This document shows positions 43,575 through 52,568 of a stretch of 64,000 bases of DNA, piece by piece. Source of the DNA: Desulfomicrobium sp. ZS1 (GTDB lineage: Bacteria; Desulfobacterota; Desulfovibrionia; Desulfovibrionales; Desulfomicrobiaceae); the NCBI RefSeq assembly GCF_024204645.1, contig NZ_CP100351.1, positions 3,684,001-3,748,000 on the forward strand. Reading direction: 5' to 3'. A program made the position numbers and the translations under genes. Every line of letters begins with the position of its first letter. The stretch's first letter is position 1. A model generated the notes under the pieces. It saw only the letters and a program-made list of their open reading frames with translations. It ran no database searches and was not told the origin of the DNA.

Positions 43575-44957
43575 ATGAAGCCAGAATTAGGATACGTCAT
43601 CTTGGCTGCCGGCAAAGGCACGCGCATGCACTCTGATTCACCGAAAGTTTTGCACCGGGTTTTGGGAAAGCCCTTGCTTGGCTATGTTTACGACACGTTG
43701 ACGCATGTGCCGGCCACCCAGGTCTGGACCGTGATAGGGTTTCAGGCTCAAAAGGTGCAAGATTGCTATCCAGGACAGCAGGGGCAGTTTGTTTTTCAGG
43801 AAGAGCAGCTAGGCACGGGTCATGCCGTGATGCTCGCCTGGTCGCATGTTGCCGCGAGCGGAATTTCCCATCTCTGTGTGTTGAATGGTGATACTCCGCA
43901 TGTACCAACAGAAGCCATCTCTGATTTAGTCGATTTATGCGCGGCCCAAAACGCGGGCATGGGTATGCTGACGTTACATCTGGAGAATCCTTTTGGCTAC
44001 GGACGGGTCATCCGCAATGCAGAGGGCTGCGTAGAACGGGTCGTGGAAGAAAAGGATTTCGTTGCAGCTGATCATGGCGGTGAGGTCTTTGAGGTCAATT
44101 CCGGGGTGTATGTGTTCGATGTGACGCGCTGCGGGCCGCTGCTTGAGAAGATGGACCGCAATAACGCCCAGCAGGAATATTATTTGACGCAGATGATCTC
44201 CCTCTGCGCTGCCGAGGGCTTGCCTGTCGTTGGGTTGCCTTTTGCCGGATCGGAGCTGTTGCGGGGTATCAATTCGCCACGAGAGCTGGTACGGTTTGAA
44301 GACTCCCTGCGCCGGCAGATCGTGGATAATTTGCTGGATTCCGGCGTCATCCTGCGCAACAGCGAGTCGATATATATCGGGCCCGATGTTGCCGTTGCTC
44401 CCGGCGCTGAAATAATGGGACCATGCGAAATATACGGTTGCTCGCGAATTGAGCGCGGGGCGTCCATCTCATCCCATTGCTGGATCAAGGATTCTGTTCT
44501 TGGTCCTTGCCAAGTGAAATCCTTTTCTCATATTGAAGGATCTCACATCCGGGCCGGAGCCAGCGTTGGTCCGTACGGACGGATACGGCCCGGGTCCGAT
44601 ATTGGGGAAGATGCGCGAGTGGGCAACTTCGTAGAGGTCAAGAAATCCGTGCTGCATGCCGGTGCCAAAGCGGGTCATCTTTCCTACCTGGGCGATAGCG
44701 ACATAGGTTCCGGAGTGAATATCGGCGCAGGAACCATCACCTGCAATTATGACGGGGTCAGGAAGCACCGCACGGAAATTCATGAGAATGCCTTTATCGG
44801 CAGCAATACGGCGTTGGTCGCCCCCGTGGTCGTTGGTGCGGGCGCTCTTGTCGCAGCCGGTTCAGTGGTTACTAAAAATGTTCCGGATGGCGCCCTGTGC
44901 GTGGCCAGGGCCAAACAGTCGAACTTGGATCGCAAGAAAAAATCACCTCAATCCTAG
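43575..44957 (+). CDS. glmU: bifunctional GlmU: GlcNAc-1-P uridyltransferase / GlcN-1-P acetyltransferase
   Basis: The 460-aa enzyme makes UDP-N-acetylglucosamine for peptidoglycan and lipid A. The N-terminal uridyltransferase carries LAAGKGTRM and the C-terminal left-handed beta-helix has hexapeptide repeats and the acetyltransferase signature GSGVNIGAGTITCNYDG. The start follows TGAGGAAAATC; a GTG 14 codons upstream is in frame but less likely. Its product is the substrate of LpxA, encoded further along the window. Confidence 0.96.
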   Translation: MKPELGYVILAAGKGTRMHSDSPKVLHRVLGKPLLGYVYDTLTHVPATQVWTVIGFQAQKVQDCYPGQQGQFVFQEEQLGTGHAVMLAWSHVAASGISHLCVLNGDTPHVPTEAISDLVDLCAAQNAGMGMLTLHLENPFGYGRVIRNAEGCVERVVEEKDFVAADHGGEVFEVNSGVYVFDVTRCGPLLEKMDRNNAQQEYYLTQMISLCAAEGLPVVGLPFAGSELLRGINSPRELVRFEDSLRRQIVDNLLDSGVILRNSESIYIGPDVAVAPGAEIMGPCEIYGCSRIERGASISSHCWIKDSVLGPCQVKSFSHIEGSHIRAGASVGPYGRIRPGSDIGEDARVGNFVEVKKSVLHAGAKAGHLSYLGDSDIGSGVNIGAGTITCNYDGVRKHRTEIHENAFIGSNTALVAPVVVGAGALVAAGSVVTKNVPDGALCVARAKQSNLDRKKKSPQS

Positions 44958-44965
44958 GATAACTT

Positions 44966-45145
44966 ATGGATATTCTTAATCAGCTGTCAGAAAAAATAAC
45001 GCTTCTGCTGGAGCGCCAGGAAGCATTGAAACTAGAGAATATGCAATTAAAGGAGTCTCTTGAGCAGGAACGCCAGACCAAGGAAGCCGTTCTGTCCAGG
45101 GTGGAAAATATCTTGAACAGCCTGCAAGAGGTTGATAGAAACTAA
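44966..45145 (+). CDS. small coiled-coil protein, ZapB-like
   Basis: A 59-aa frame (MDILNQLSEKITLLLERQEA...) starts 8 bp after glmU. It is almost entirely heptad-like helix with Leu/Ile at regular positions and no Cys, Pro or Gly. That composition and its place directly before zapA fit a ZapB-type cell-division coiled coil. The ribosome-binding site is weak (TAGGATAACTT). Only 3 bp separate it from zapA. Confidence 0.75.
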   Translation: MDILNQLSEKITLLLERQEALKLENMQLKESLEQERQTKEAVLSRVENILNSLQEVDRN

Positions 45146-45148
45146 CTA

Positions 45149-45415
45149 ATGCCAGGATACAATTTGACAGTGCTCGGCCTCGATCTTTCCTTCGCGGCCG
45201 AAGTCTCGCCCGAGCGGATTCATAAAGCTGTTGACCTGGTTCATCAGCGCTACAAAGATCTCGAAGGGCGGGTCAGTCACATGAGCAAGGAGCGGCTTCT
45301 GACATACCTGGCGTTGAGTCTGGCCGACGATTATTTACATGATCAAGGGAAGATGTCGCAACTGGAAGGCACGTTGCAGCAACTTCTTTCGAAGATAGAT
45401 AGTCCTGAAGAATAG
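45149..45415 (+). CDS. zapA: cell division protein ZapA
   Basis: This 88-aa protein stabilises FtsZ protofilaments. The N-terminal globular part (YNLTVLGLDLSFAAEVSPERIHKAVDLVHQRY) and C-terminal helix match ZapA, at normal length. The start follows TAACTA with no strong ribosome-binding site, so it is probably coupled to the upstream coiled-coil gene. The adjacent 6S RNA gene reproduces the zapA-ssrS order known in many proteobacteria. Confidence 0.92.
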   Translation: MPGYNLTVLGLDLSFAAEVSPERIHKAVDLVHQRYKDLEGRVSHMSKERLLTYLALSLADDYLHDQGKMSQLEGTLQQLLSKIDSPEE

Positions 45416-45424
45416 TGAACAAGT

Positions 45425-45602
45425 ACCCTGGAGGGTCAGTGATTGGTGATGCGTTTTTGAGCCAATAAAGCGCAATACGGGTAGCTTACAACGGTCTTGT
45501 GTGCACGCTTCGGACAACCGGAGAAGCCTGATGGGCTGTAGCCAACCCCCTCTTAACTTAAGAGGTTCAAAATGATTCCCAACACTGCCTTCCGGGGCTT
45601 TT
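45425..45602 (+). ncRNA. ssrS: 6S RNA
   Basis: About 178 nt fold as 6S RNA. The closing stem pairs CCCTGGAGG..CAGTG (45426-45440) with CACTGCCTTCCGGGG (45583-45597). The central-bubble hairpin CCTCTT-AACTT-AAGAGG lies on the 3' side. The terminal hairpin CTTCGG-ACAA-CCGGAG is followed by the conserved AAGCCT. 6S RNA mimics an open promoter and sequesters housekeeping RNA polymerase in slow growth. It starts 10 nt after zapA, a conserved arrangement. A short T4 follows the closing stem. Exact ends need mapping. Confidence 0.9.
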
Positions 45603-45760
45603 AACTGGTTCGCCCCTTCCAAAAGTCAGCCTCTCATACCCTCCTTGCCGATCGTAATTAAGCGCTCGCGCTGTTGTCTCGTCGGTCCGATTTAAGGACA
45701 GGGACGACATATCATGGTCGTTGCGCAGCCATCTTAAATATATTGTGCCAAGGAGTTTTC

Positions 45761-47320
45761 ATGACCAGCCAAATCATAATCACCGCTTTTATTTGCACCG
45801 GAATTGGTGCGGTTGCGGGTTTTTTGTTCAAAAAATACATCACCGATCAAGAGAATGACGACGCGCGTAAATTGTCCGAGCGGATTCTGGATGAAGCCAA
45901 GAAGGATGCGCAGGCGCACAAAAAAGAGGTTTTGCTCCAGGCTCAGGACGAAGTTTTTGCCCTGAAGAAGGAAGTCGAACAGGATGCCAAGGACCGTGAG
46001 CGCGAGCTGAAAAAGAATGAGGCCAGGTTGCAGGCCAAGGAAGAGCGTCTGGAAAAGAAGGTGGAATCTCTGGCCCTGAAGGAAAGCGAGCTGGTCAGCC
46101 TGGAGAAGAAGGTTGCCAAGCAGGAGCGCGCCGTCGAGGAGAAGGAGGAGGGGTTGCAGGAATTGATCGCTGCCCAGCAGACCCGCCTGGAGGAAATTTC
46201 CGGATTGACCGGCGAAGAGGCCCGCGCCCGCCTCATGCAGGAAATTGAGAGCAAGGCTCGTCATGAGGCGGCCAAGATGGTGCGGGTGATCGAGGTCGAG
46301 GCGCAGGAGACCGCGCACCGCAAGGCGCAGATGATCATTGCCAGCGCGGTCCAGCGTTACGCAGGCGATTATGTCTCTGAACATACGGTCAGTTCCGTGG
46401 AGCTGCCCAGCGAAGACATGAAGGGACGCATTATCGGTCGCGAAGGCCGTAACATCCGGGCCATCGAAGCGGCCACAGGTGTTGATCTGATTATCGACGA
46501 CACGCCGGAAACGGTCATTTTATCCGCATATAACCCGCTGCGCCGCGAGGTGGCCAAGAGGTCGCTCGAAAGATTGATCAGCGATGGCCGCATACATCCC
46601 GCGCGTATCGAGGATATCGTCAAGAAGGTTGAAAAGGAGATGGATGTCCAGATTCGTGAAATCGGAGAGCAGGCCACTTTCGATCTCGGCGTGCACGGCA
46701 TTCATCCCGAAATCGTGAGGCTGCTGGGGCAGTTGCGTTTCCGCACGAGTTTCACCCAGAATGTTCTGCAGCATTCCCTTGAGGTGGCTTTTTTGTGCGG
46801 AATCATGGCCGCCGAGCTTGGGCTGGACATCAAGAAGGCCAAGCGGGCCGGGTTGCTGCACGACCTGGGCAAGGCCGTGGACCACGAAGTCGAGGGTCCG
46901 CACGCGCTCATCGGCGCTGATCTGGCCAAGAAATATAATGAGTCCGCCGAAATCGTGCACGCCATCGCCGCGCATCACGAGGATGTCCCGCCTAAGTCCG
47001 TTTATGCCGTGTTGGTCCAGGCCGCGGACAGTCTCTCCGGAGCCCGCCCCGGCGCGCGCAAGGAGCTGCTGGAGAGCTACGTGAAGCGTCTGGAGGAACT
47101 CGAAGGGATTGCCACCGGATTTACCGGCGTCAGCAGAGCCTTTGCCATTCAGGCCGGCAGGGAAGTTCGTGTCATGGTGGACTGCGACGCGGTCAACGAC
47201 GACCAGATTTACATGCTGAGCAAGGACATCGCCAAGCAGATCGAAGAGAAAATGACCTATCCGGGTCAAATCCGGGTTACGGTCATCCGTGAGAAGAGGG
47301 CAGTGGGCATTGCAAAATAG
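45761..47320 (+). CDS. rny: ribonuclease Y
   Basis: This 519-aa membrane-anchored endoribonuclease initiates mRNA decay. In order: an N-terminal membrane helix (IIITAFICTGIGAVAGFLF), a long coiled coil (30-200), a KH domain (MKGRIIGREGRNIRAIEAATGVDLIIDD), and an HD domain (HSLEVAFLCG...GLLHDLGKAVDHE...AIAAHHED). ATG after CAAGGAGTTTTC. About 160 bp separate it from the 6S gene, with no gene between. Confidence 0.97.
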   Translation: MTSQIIITAFICTGIGAVAGFLFKKYITDQENDDARKLSERILDEAKKDAQAHKKEVLLQAQDEVFALKKEVEQDAKDRERELKKNEARLQAKEERLEKKVESLALKESELVSLEKKVAKQERAVEEKEEGLQELIAAQQTRLEEISGLTGEEARARLMQEIESKARHEAAKMVRVIEVEAQETAHRKAQMIIASAVQRYAGDYVSEHTVSSVELPSEDMKGRIIGREGRNIRAIEAATGVDLIIDDTPETVILSAYNPLRREVAKRSLERLISDGRIHPARIEDIVKKVEKEMDVQIREIGEQATFDLGVHGIHPEIVRLLGQLRFRTSFTQNVLQHSLEVAFLCGIMAAELGLDIKKAKRAGLLHDLGKAVDHEVEGPHALIGADLAKKYNESAEIVHAIAAHHEDVPPKSVYAVLVQAADSLSGARPGARKELLESYVKRLEELEGIATGFTGVSRAFAIQAGREVRVMVDCDAVNDDQIYMLSKDIAKQIEEKMTYPGQIRVTVIREKRAVGIAK

Positions 47321-47327
47321 TTCCCGA

Positions 47328-48104
47328 ATGCGACTTCTTTTCCTTGGCGACATCGTAGGTAACAGTGGGCGGCAGATGGTGAAAGACCATCTGCCGCGTT
47401 TGCGTCGGGAATTGGAACTGGACGTGGTTCTGGCCAACGGCGAGAACGCTTCCGGCGGGCTCGGGCTCTCGGCCAAAAGCGCGCAGGAGCTGCACCGCTG
47501 CGGGGTGGATGTCCTGACCACCGGCAACCATGTCTGGAAATTTCCCGACATCCGGCCAGCATTGCACAATGAACCATGGCTGCTGCGTCCGGCCAACTAC
47601 CCTGCGTCAGCGCCGGGACGTGGAGCCGGCGTTTACGAATTGGGCGAGAATCTGCCGCCGCTCATGGTCATCAATCTGCAAGGGCGGACTTTCATGGAAG
47701 CCATCGACTGCCCTTTTGCGGTTGCCGAGAACCTGATGGCTCAGGCTCCGCCAGAGGCTGTGGTCGTGGTCGACATGCACGCCGAGGCCACCTCGGAGAA
47801 GCGCGCTTTGGCCCATATGCTGCGTGGGCGCGTGCAGGCGGTTGTCGGTACACATACTCATGTTCAGACCAACGACGCGTACATTTTCGACGGAATCACA
47901 GGCTATATTTCCGATTTGGGGATGTGCGGGCCGGAAGATTCCTGCCTAGGCATGGACAGCGACATAATTTTACGCAGATTCAGGACAGGACTGCCCCAGC
48001 GTTTTGAGCTGGCCAAAGGGCCGTGCATGCTCAACGGGGCGCTTATGGAAGTGGTTGACGGTCAATGCCGCGAGATGACGGCATGGCAATACAGGGCATC
48101 TTAA
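47328..48104 (+). CDS. ymdB: YmdB-family metallophosphoesterase (TIGR00282)
   Basis: The 258-aa calcineurin-like phosphoesterase has all metal-binding motifs: LGDIVGNSGR, LANGENASGG, TTGNHVWK, VVDMHAEATSEK and VVGTHTHVQTND. The family hydrolyses 2',3'-cyclic nucleotides. It lies 7 bp after rny, an order conserved widely (family knowledge), which ties it to RNA turnover. The chosen start begins MRLLFLGD; a longer frame overlapping rny is unlikely. Confidence 0.94.
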   Translation: MRLLFLGDIVGNSGRQMVKDHLPRLRRELELDVVLANGENASGGLGLSAKSAQELHRCGVDVLTTGNHVWKFPDIRPALHNEPWLLRPANYPASAPGRGAGVYELGENLPPLMVINLQGRTFMEAIDCPFAVAENLMAQAPPEAVVVVDMHAEATSEKRALAHMLRGRVQAVVGTHTHVQTNDAYIFDGITGYISDLGMCGPEDSCLGMDSDIILRRFRTGLPQRFELAKGPCMLNGALMEVVDGQCREMTAWQYRAS

Positions 48105-48119
48105 AAAACAGGAACCGCC

Positions 48120-49316
48120 ATGACAGATATGGAATTGGCTCGGCAGCTGGAGCAGATCCGGCGCGGGAGCGTTGAGATCATCAACGAAGAGGAATTGATC
48201 GCAAAACTGCGCAGGGGCGTTCCGCTGCGAATCAAGGCCGGGTTTGATCCCACGGCCCCGGACTTGCATCTCGGGCATACGGTGCTGATCCAGAAGCTCA
48301 AGCATTTTCAGGATCTTGGGCATCAGGTCATTTTTCTGATCGGTGATTTCACCGGCATGATCGGTGACCCTTCCGGCAAGTCCGAAACGCGCAAGAAATT
48401 GACCCGCGAAGAGGTTCTCCGCAACGCCGAGACCTATAAGAAGCAGATTTTCAAGATTTTGGATCAGGAGCGCACCGAGATAGCGTTCAACTCCACCTGG
48501 ATGGACACGTTTTCTGCGGCTGAGTTCATCGAGCTCTGCTCCCGCTACACCGTGGCCCGCATGCTTGAGCGCGATGATTTTGAAAAGCGGTTCAAGGGCA
48601 ACCAGCCTATCTCCATCCACGAATTTCTTTACCCGTTGGTACAGGGATACGATTCCGTGGCCCTCAAGGCGGATGTCGAACTCGGTGGCACGGACCAGAA
48701 GTTCAATTTGCTCATGGGACGCCACCTGCAGCGCGAACACGGTCAAGCCTCGCAGATCGTACTGACCATGCCCATTTTGGAGGGCCTCGACGGGGTCCAG
48801 AAAATGAGCAAGTCGCTGGGCAACTACATCGGCATAGATGAGGCTCCGGGCGATATGTTCGGCAAGCTGATGTCCATTTCGGACGAATTGATGTGGCGCT
48901 ATTACGAGCTGCTTTCCGACAGTTCCCTGGAACGGATCGCTACCCTGCGCGAGCAGGTACAGTCCGGCGCCCTGCATCCCAAGGTCGCCAAAGAGGATCT
49001 GGCCCAGGAGATCACGACGCGCTTTCACGGGGCCGAGGCCGGCGTTGCTGCGCGCGAGGCTTTCAACGCCGTGTTCGCCAAGCAGGGCGTCCCTGAGGAT
49101 ATCGAGGTTTTTTCCGTGCAGGCCGGAGCGCTGCTGGTCGATGTCCTGAGCGAGAGCGGCGTGTGCTCTTCCAAGGGTGATGCCCGGCGGATGTGCAAGC
49201 AAAACGCCGTGACCATTGACGGACGCAAGGAAGAGGATGCAGCGTTTGCATTCGCAGCGGGAGAGTACGTGCTCAAGATCGGCAAGAAGCGATTCCTGAA
49301 GCTCGTGGCCGCGTAA
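48120..49316 (+). CDS. tyrS: tyrosyl-tRNA synthetase
   Basis: This 398-aa class I synthetase charges tRNA-Tyr. The HIGH motif reads HLGH in [16 protein letters not shown] and the KMSKS motif is intact in [15 protein letters not shown]-terminal S4 RNA-binding domain ends the protein ([21 protein letters not shown]). The sequence belongs to the second (TyrZ-like) bacterial subgroup. ATG after CAGGAACCGCC, 15 bp after ymdB. Confidence 0.96.
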   Translation: MTDMELARQLEQIRRGSVEIINEEELIAKLRRGVPLRIKAGFDPTAPDLHLGHTVLIQKLKHFQDLGHQVIFLIGDFTGMIGDPSGKSETRKKLTREEVLRNAETYKKQIFKILDQERTEIAFNSTWMDTFSAAEFIELCSRYTVARMLERDDFEKRFKGNQPISIHEFLYPLVQGYDSVALKADVELGGTDQKFNLLMGRHLQREHGQASQIVLTMPILEGLDGVQKMSKSLGNYIGIDEAPGDMFGKLMSISDELMWRYYELLSDSSLERIATLREQVQSGALHPKVAKEDLAQEITTRFHGAEAGVAAREAFNAVFAKQGVPEDIEVFSVQAGALLVDVLSESGVCSSKGDARRMCKQNAVTIDGRKEEDAAFAFAAGEYVLKIGKKRFLKLVAA

Positions 49317-49329
49317 GGGGGATTCGCTG

Positions 49330-50193
49330 ATGCTTTCGATGTGGCGCAAAACCGTTCTCTTGGCGCGCATGGTCAAGATCGAACATTCGATCTTTGCCTT
49401 GCCGTTCGCCTACCTCGGGATGACCTGGGCTGCGGGCGGCTGGCCGGGCTGGGAGATATTTCTGGCTCTGACCGTGGCCATGGTGGCCGTGCGTTCCTTT
49501 GCCATGGCGGTCAATCGCCTCGCGGATCTCCCCTTCGATATGAAAAATCCGCGCACCCAGACCAGGCCCCTGGTGACGGGCGAACTGAATGTTTTCGAAA
49601 CACTGGTATTCATAGCCGTCAGCGCCCTCGTCTTTGTCGGTGCGTGCTGGCAGCTCAACTCCCTGTGTCTGGCGCTTTCTCCCCTGGCCCTGGTCTGGTC
49701 CGCGATGTACAGCTACACCAAGCGCTTTACCTCCCTGTGCCATTTTTTTCTGGGCACGGTATTGGGGCTTGCACCGCTCGCAGGATGGCTCGCCGTGTCG
49801 CCGGAGATTGCGCTTGCTCCCGTTCTTCTGGCTCTGGGGGTGACTTTTTGGGTCGGTGGATTTGATATCCTTTACGCATGTCAGGACGCCGAGTTCGATC
49901 AGAATGAGGGCCTGCATTCTCTGCCGGCAGGCAAAGGGGTGCCGATCGCTCTGGCTCTTTCGACCTTCAGCCATGTGGTCACGGCCCTTTTTTTCCTTCT
50001 GGCCGGCTGGGCAGCAGGCGCCGGGATTGTGTACACGGGTTTTTGCCTGGCCGTGGCGGCGATCCTGCTTTTCGAGCATCGGCTGATCTCTGCCGACGAC
50101 CTGAGCAGGGTTAACCTTGCTTTTTTCACCTTGAACGGATTTATAGCGGTTTTCTTGTTCGCGGGCGCTGTCATCGACACGGCGCTCAGGTAA
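49330..50193 (+). CDS. ubiA: UbiA-family prenyltransferase (menaquinone-type, MqnP-like)
   Basis: This 287-aa membrane prenyltransferase has about eight helices and both Asp-rich motifs: NRLADLPFD near residue 62 and YACQDAEFDQNEG near residue 185. The NRxxD form of the first motif and the HSLPAGKGV context match the group assigned to the futalosine menaquinone pathway. In an anaerobic sulfate reducer, attaching the isoprenoid tail in menaquinone synthesis is more likely than ubiquinone (inference). 13 bp after tyrS. Confidence 0.85.
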   Translation: MLSMWRKTVLLARMVKIEHSIFALPFAYLGMTWAAGGWPGWEIFLALTVAMVAVRSFAMAVNRLADLPFDMKNPRTQTRPLVTGELNVFETLVFIAVSALVFVGACWQLNSLCLALSPLALVWSAMYSYTKRFTSLCHFFLGTVLGLAPLAGWLAVSPEIALAPVLLALGVTFWVGGFDILYACQDAEFDQNEGLHSLPAGKGVPIALALSTFSHVVTALFFLLAGWAAGAGIVYTGFCLAVAAILLFEHRLISADDLSRVNLAFFTLNGFIAVFLFAGAVIDTALR

Positions 50194-50214
50194 ATAATCT
50201 TCAGGGAGCATTTC

Positions 50215-51663
50215 ATGCGCGAAGCCAACGTTTTTCCCACATACAGAGGGGAAATGGAATATGTCTGCCTCGGCTGCCAGGCCAGATACCCCATTGACGA
50301 ACTGCATTACACCTGTCCCAGTTGCAAGGGTGTTTTTCTGCTGGAGGATACCCGCTTTCCAGAGTTGGAAAAAACACCCGGGTCAGCATGGCGCGATATC
50401 TTCGACGTGCGGGCGGCGACAAAAAATTCGGCCCTGCGCGGCATCTTTCGTTTTTACGAGCTGATGGCCCCTGTCGTGGCCGAGGAGCACATTGTCTATC
50501 TGGGTGAGGGCAACACCCCTGTGACCCGCTCCTCGACCGCTCTGGAGCGTCTGGTGGGTCAATCCATGGCCTTCAAGAATGACGGCCAGAATCCGTCCGC
50601 GTCATTCAAGGATCGTGGCATGGCGTGCGCCTATTCGTACCTGCGCCATCTGGTTGCCAAGCACGGGTGGGACAATGTGCTGACCATCTGTGCCTCCACG
50701 GGCGACACTTCGGCCGCGGCGGCGCTTTATGCGGCGTATGTCGGTGAGCCCCTGACTTCGGTCGTGCTGCTGCCCCAGGGCAAGGTCACTGCGCAGCAAC
50801 TGTCCCAGCCTCTGGGCAGTGGGGCAAAAGTGCTGGAAATTCCAGGAGTTTTCGATGACTGCATGAAGGTGGTCGAATATCTGGCCGATCATTACCGGGT
50901 GGCATTGCTCAATTCCAAGAACGCTTGGCGCATACTCGGGCAGGAGAGCTATGCCTTTGAGGTGGCGCAGTGGTATGATTGGGATCTGCGCGGGAAGGTT
51001 ATTTTTGTGCCCATCGGCAATGCCGGAAACATCACGGCCATCATGAGCGGATTCTTGAAGTTGCTGCGGCTTGGAATCATCGAGGCCCTGCCGCGTATCA
51101 TCGGCGTGCAGTCCGAACATGCCGACCCCGTTTTCCGGTACTATGCCCAGGATCCCGGGCATCGCAGGTTCGAAGCCGTGAAGGTCCGGCCGTCAGTGGC
51201 CCAGGCCGCGATGATCGGCAATCCCGTATCCTTTCCGAGGGTCGCTTTTCTGGCGGAGCAGTATCAGAAGCTGGGCGGAGCCGGATCATTCGCGGTGGTG
51301 CAGGTCAGCGAACAGCGCATCATCGAGTCCATGCTGCTGGCCAACAGGCACGGTCATATCGCCTGCACCCAGGGCGGGGAATGCCTGGCCGGACTGTTCA
51401 AGGCTAAAGAGCTTGGGCTCATGGAAGAGGGCGAACTTGCGGTGCTCGACGCCACCGCCCACGCTTTGAAGTTCGCCGGATTCCAGGACATGTATTTCCA
51501 TGACGGGTTTGGTCCCGAATTTGAAATCACGCCGGACAGGAAACTGGCCAACGTGCCGCGTCTGGTCATTGATCAGCAGGAGAAAGAGCGCTTGTCCGAG
51601 GATGCGTTTACGGTTCAGGCCGCACAAAATGTGGTCGGCATTCTGGGTTTGGATAAAAAATGA
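50215..51663 (+). CDS. thrC: threonine synthase
   Basis: The 482-aa PLP enzyme converts O-phosphohomoserine to threonine. An N-terminal zinc-ribbon-like segment (CLGC...CPSC) precedes the catalytic fold. The PLP lysine is in NPSASFKDRGMA near residue 129, and the phosphate loop is IPIGNAGNITA. Length is slightly longer than the short-type enzymes. ATG after TCAGGGAGCATTTC. Last gene before a bidirectional terminator. Confidence 0.94.
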   Translation: MREANVFPTYRGEMEYVCLGCQARYPIDELHYTCPSCKGVFLLEDTRFPELEKTPGSAWRDIFDVRAATKNSALRGIFRFYELMAPVVAEEHIVYLGEGNTPVTRSSTALERLVGQSMAFKNDGQNPSASFKDRGMACAYSYLRHLVAKHGWDNVLTICASTGDTSAAAALYAAYVGEPLTSVVLLPQGKVTAQQLSQPLGSGAKVLEIPGVFDDCMKVVEYLADHYRVALLNSKNAWRILGQESYAFEVAQWYDWDLRGKVIFVPIGNAGNITAIMSGFLKLLRLGIIEALPRIIGVQSEHADPVFRYYAQDPGHRRFEAVKVRPSVAQAAMIGNPVSFPRVAFLAEQYQKLGGAGSFAVVQVSEQRIIESMLLANRHGHIACTQGGECLAGLFKAKELGLMEEGELAVLDATAHALKFAGFQDMYFHDGFGPEFEITPDRKLANVPRLVIDQQEKERLSEDAFTVQAAQNVVGILGLDKK

Positions 51664-51691
51664 CGGTGCTGGCCTGAAATGATGAAAACGG

Positions 51692-51724
51692 AAAATGGCC
51701 GCGGTGCACACCGTGGCCATTTTT
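51692..51724. terminator. bidirectional terminator between thrC and lpxI
   Basis: AAAATGGCCGCGGTG pairs with CACCGTGGCCATTTT with one mismatch and a minimal loop; T-runs occur on both strands (TTTTTCGTTTT forward, TTTTC reverse). It serves the two convergent operons. Confidence 0.9.
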
Positions 51725-51748
51725 CGTTTTAAGGACATTTAGCGTGTG

Positions 51749-52561
51749 CTACGCGCCAGGGGGCAGACCGAGCAGGGTGATGCCGTGGGCATTGGCAAAA
51801 TCGAGAGCCTCGCGCTGTTCGAAAAAGATGCACCCCCCGGCCTCAAAGGCCAGGCATGTCGCGCCGACCTCGGCCATGGAGTGCAGCGTCTTAAGGCCAA
51901 AGGCGGGAAGGTCGAGCCTCTTGTCCTGGGTCGGCTTGGGACGCTTCACGATCACGGCCCCGGGCCCGCCAAGTTGACCTCCGCGCCGGATGGCCGCGTC
52001 GGTGCCCTCGATGGCCTCGACGGCAAGAACGATTTTCTCCCGCACCACCAGACACTGGCCGATGTCGAATTTTCCGAGGGACTGGGCCAGCGTCCATGCG
52101 AATTCCACATCTTCGCGTTCGCTTTGCGTCGGTTTTCTGTTTGTCAGAATCCCTTCCGGGGCCAGCAGGTCTGGCGAGTAGAGGTGAGGCGCCACGACGG
52201 TGAGGCCTTCGCGTTCAAGCTCGGTCGTAAGCGCGCGCAGCAATACGTCATCCCCGCGAGCCTTGATGGAAAAAAGAAGCCGTGCCGCTCGCCAGTCGGG
52301 CCGAAGATCAAGGGCTTTTGGCTTGTTGATGGGACCCGCCATGACCACGTGCGTGACATGGTTCGCGGTAAAAAACTCGATAAGCCTGCCAAGTTGGCCA
52401 AGCTTCAGCCAGGAGAAATTGTCGCAGTGGGCCTGAAAAGACGGATCGGTGTCGGAAGCGAATCCGACACCGATGACGCGCTCGCCGCGCTTTTTGGCCG
52501 TGCTGGCCACGGTGATGGGAAATGAGCCGCCGCCCGCGATGATGCCAAGCGTTCTGGTCAT
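51749..52561 (-). CDS. lpxI: UDP-2,3-diacylglucosamine pyrophosphatase LpxI
   Basis: This 270-aa member of DUF1009 hydrolyses UDP-2,3-diacylglucosamine to lipid X, replacing LpxH. Signatures include LGIIAGGGSFPITVA at the N-terminus, VMAGPINKP, REKIVLAVEAIEGTDAAI and the FGLKTLHSMAEVGATCLAFEAGG C-terminal domain. It is the last gene of the envelope operon, 7 bp after lpxA. Finding LpxI fits other deltaproteobacteria. Confidence 0.95.
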   Translation of the reverse strand: MTRTLGIIAGGGSFPITVASTAKKRGERVIGVGFASDTDPSFQAHCDNFSWLKLGQLGRLIEFFTANHVTHVVMAGPINKPKALDLRPDWRAARLLFSIKARGDDVLLRALTTELEREGLTVVAPHLYSPDLLAPEGILTNRKPTQSEREDVEFAWTLAQSLGKFDIGQCLVVREKIVLAVEAIEGTDAAIRRGGQLGGPGAVIVKRPKPTQDKRLDLPAFGLKTLHSMAEVGATCLAFEAGGCIFFEQREALDFANAHGITLLGLPPGA

Positions 52562-52568
52562 GGCGTGT

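Noticed and set aside
45540-45602. Possible tRNA in the zapA-rny gap
   Set aside because: GGTTCAAAATGATTCC resembles a T-arm, but the segment pairs as part of the 6S closing stem and no acceptor stem or CCA forms.
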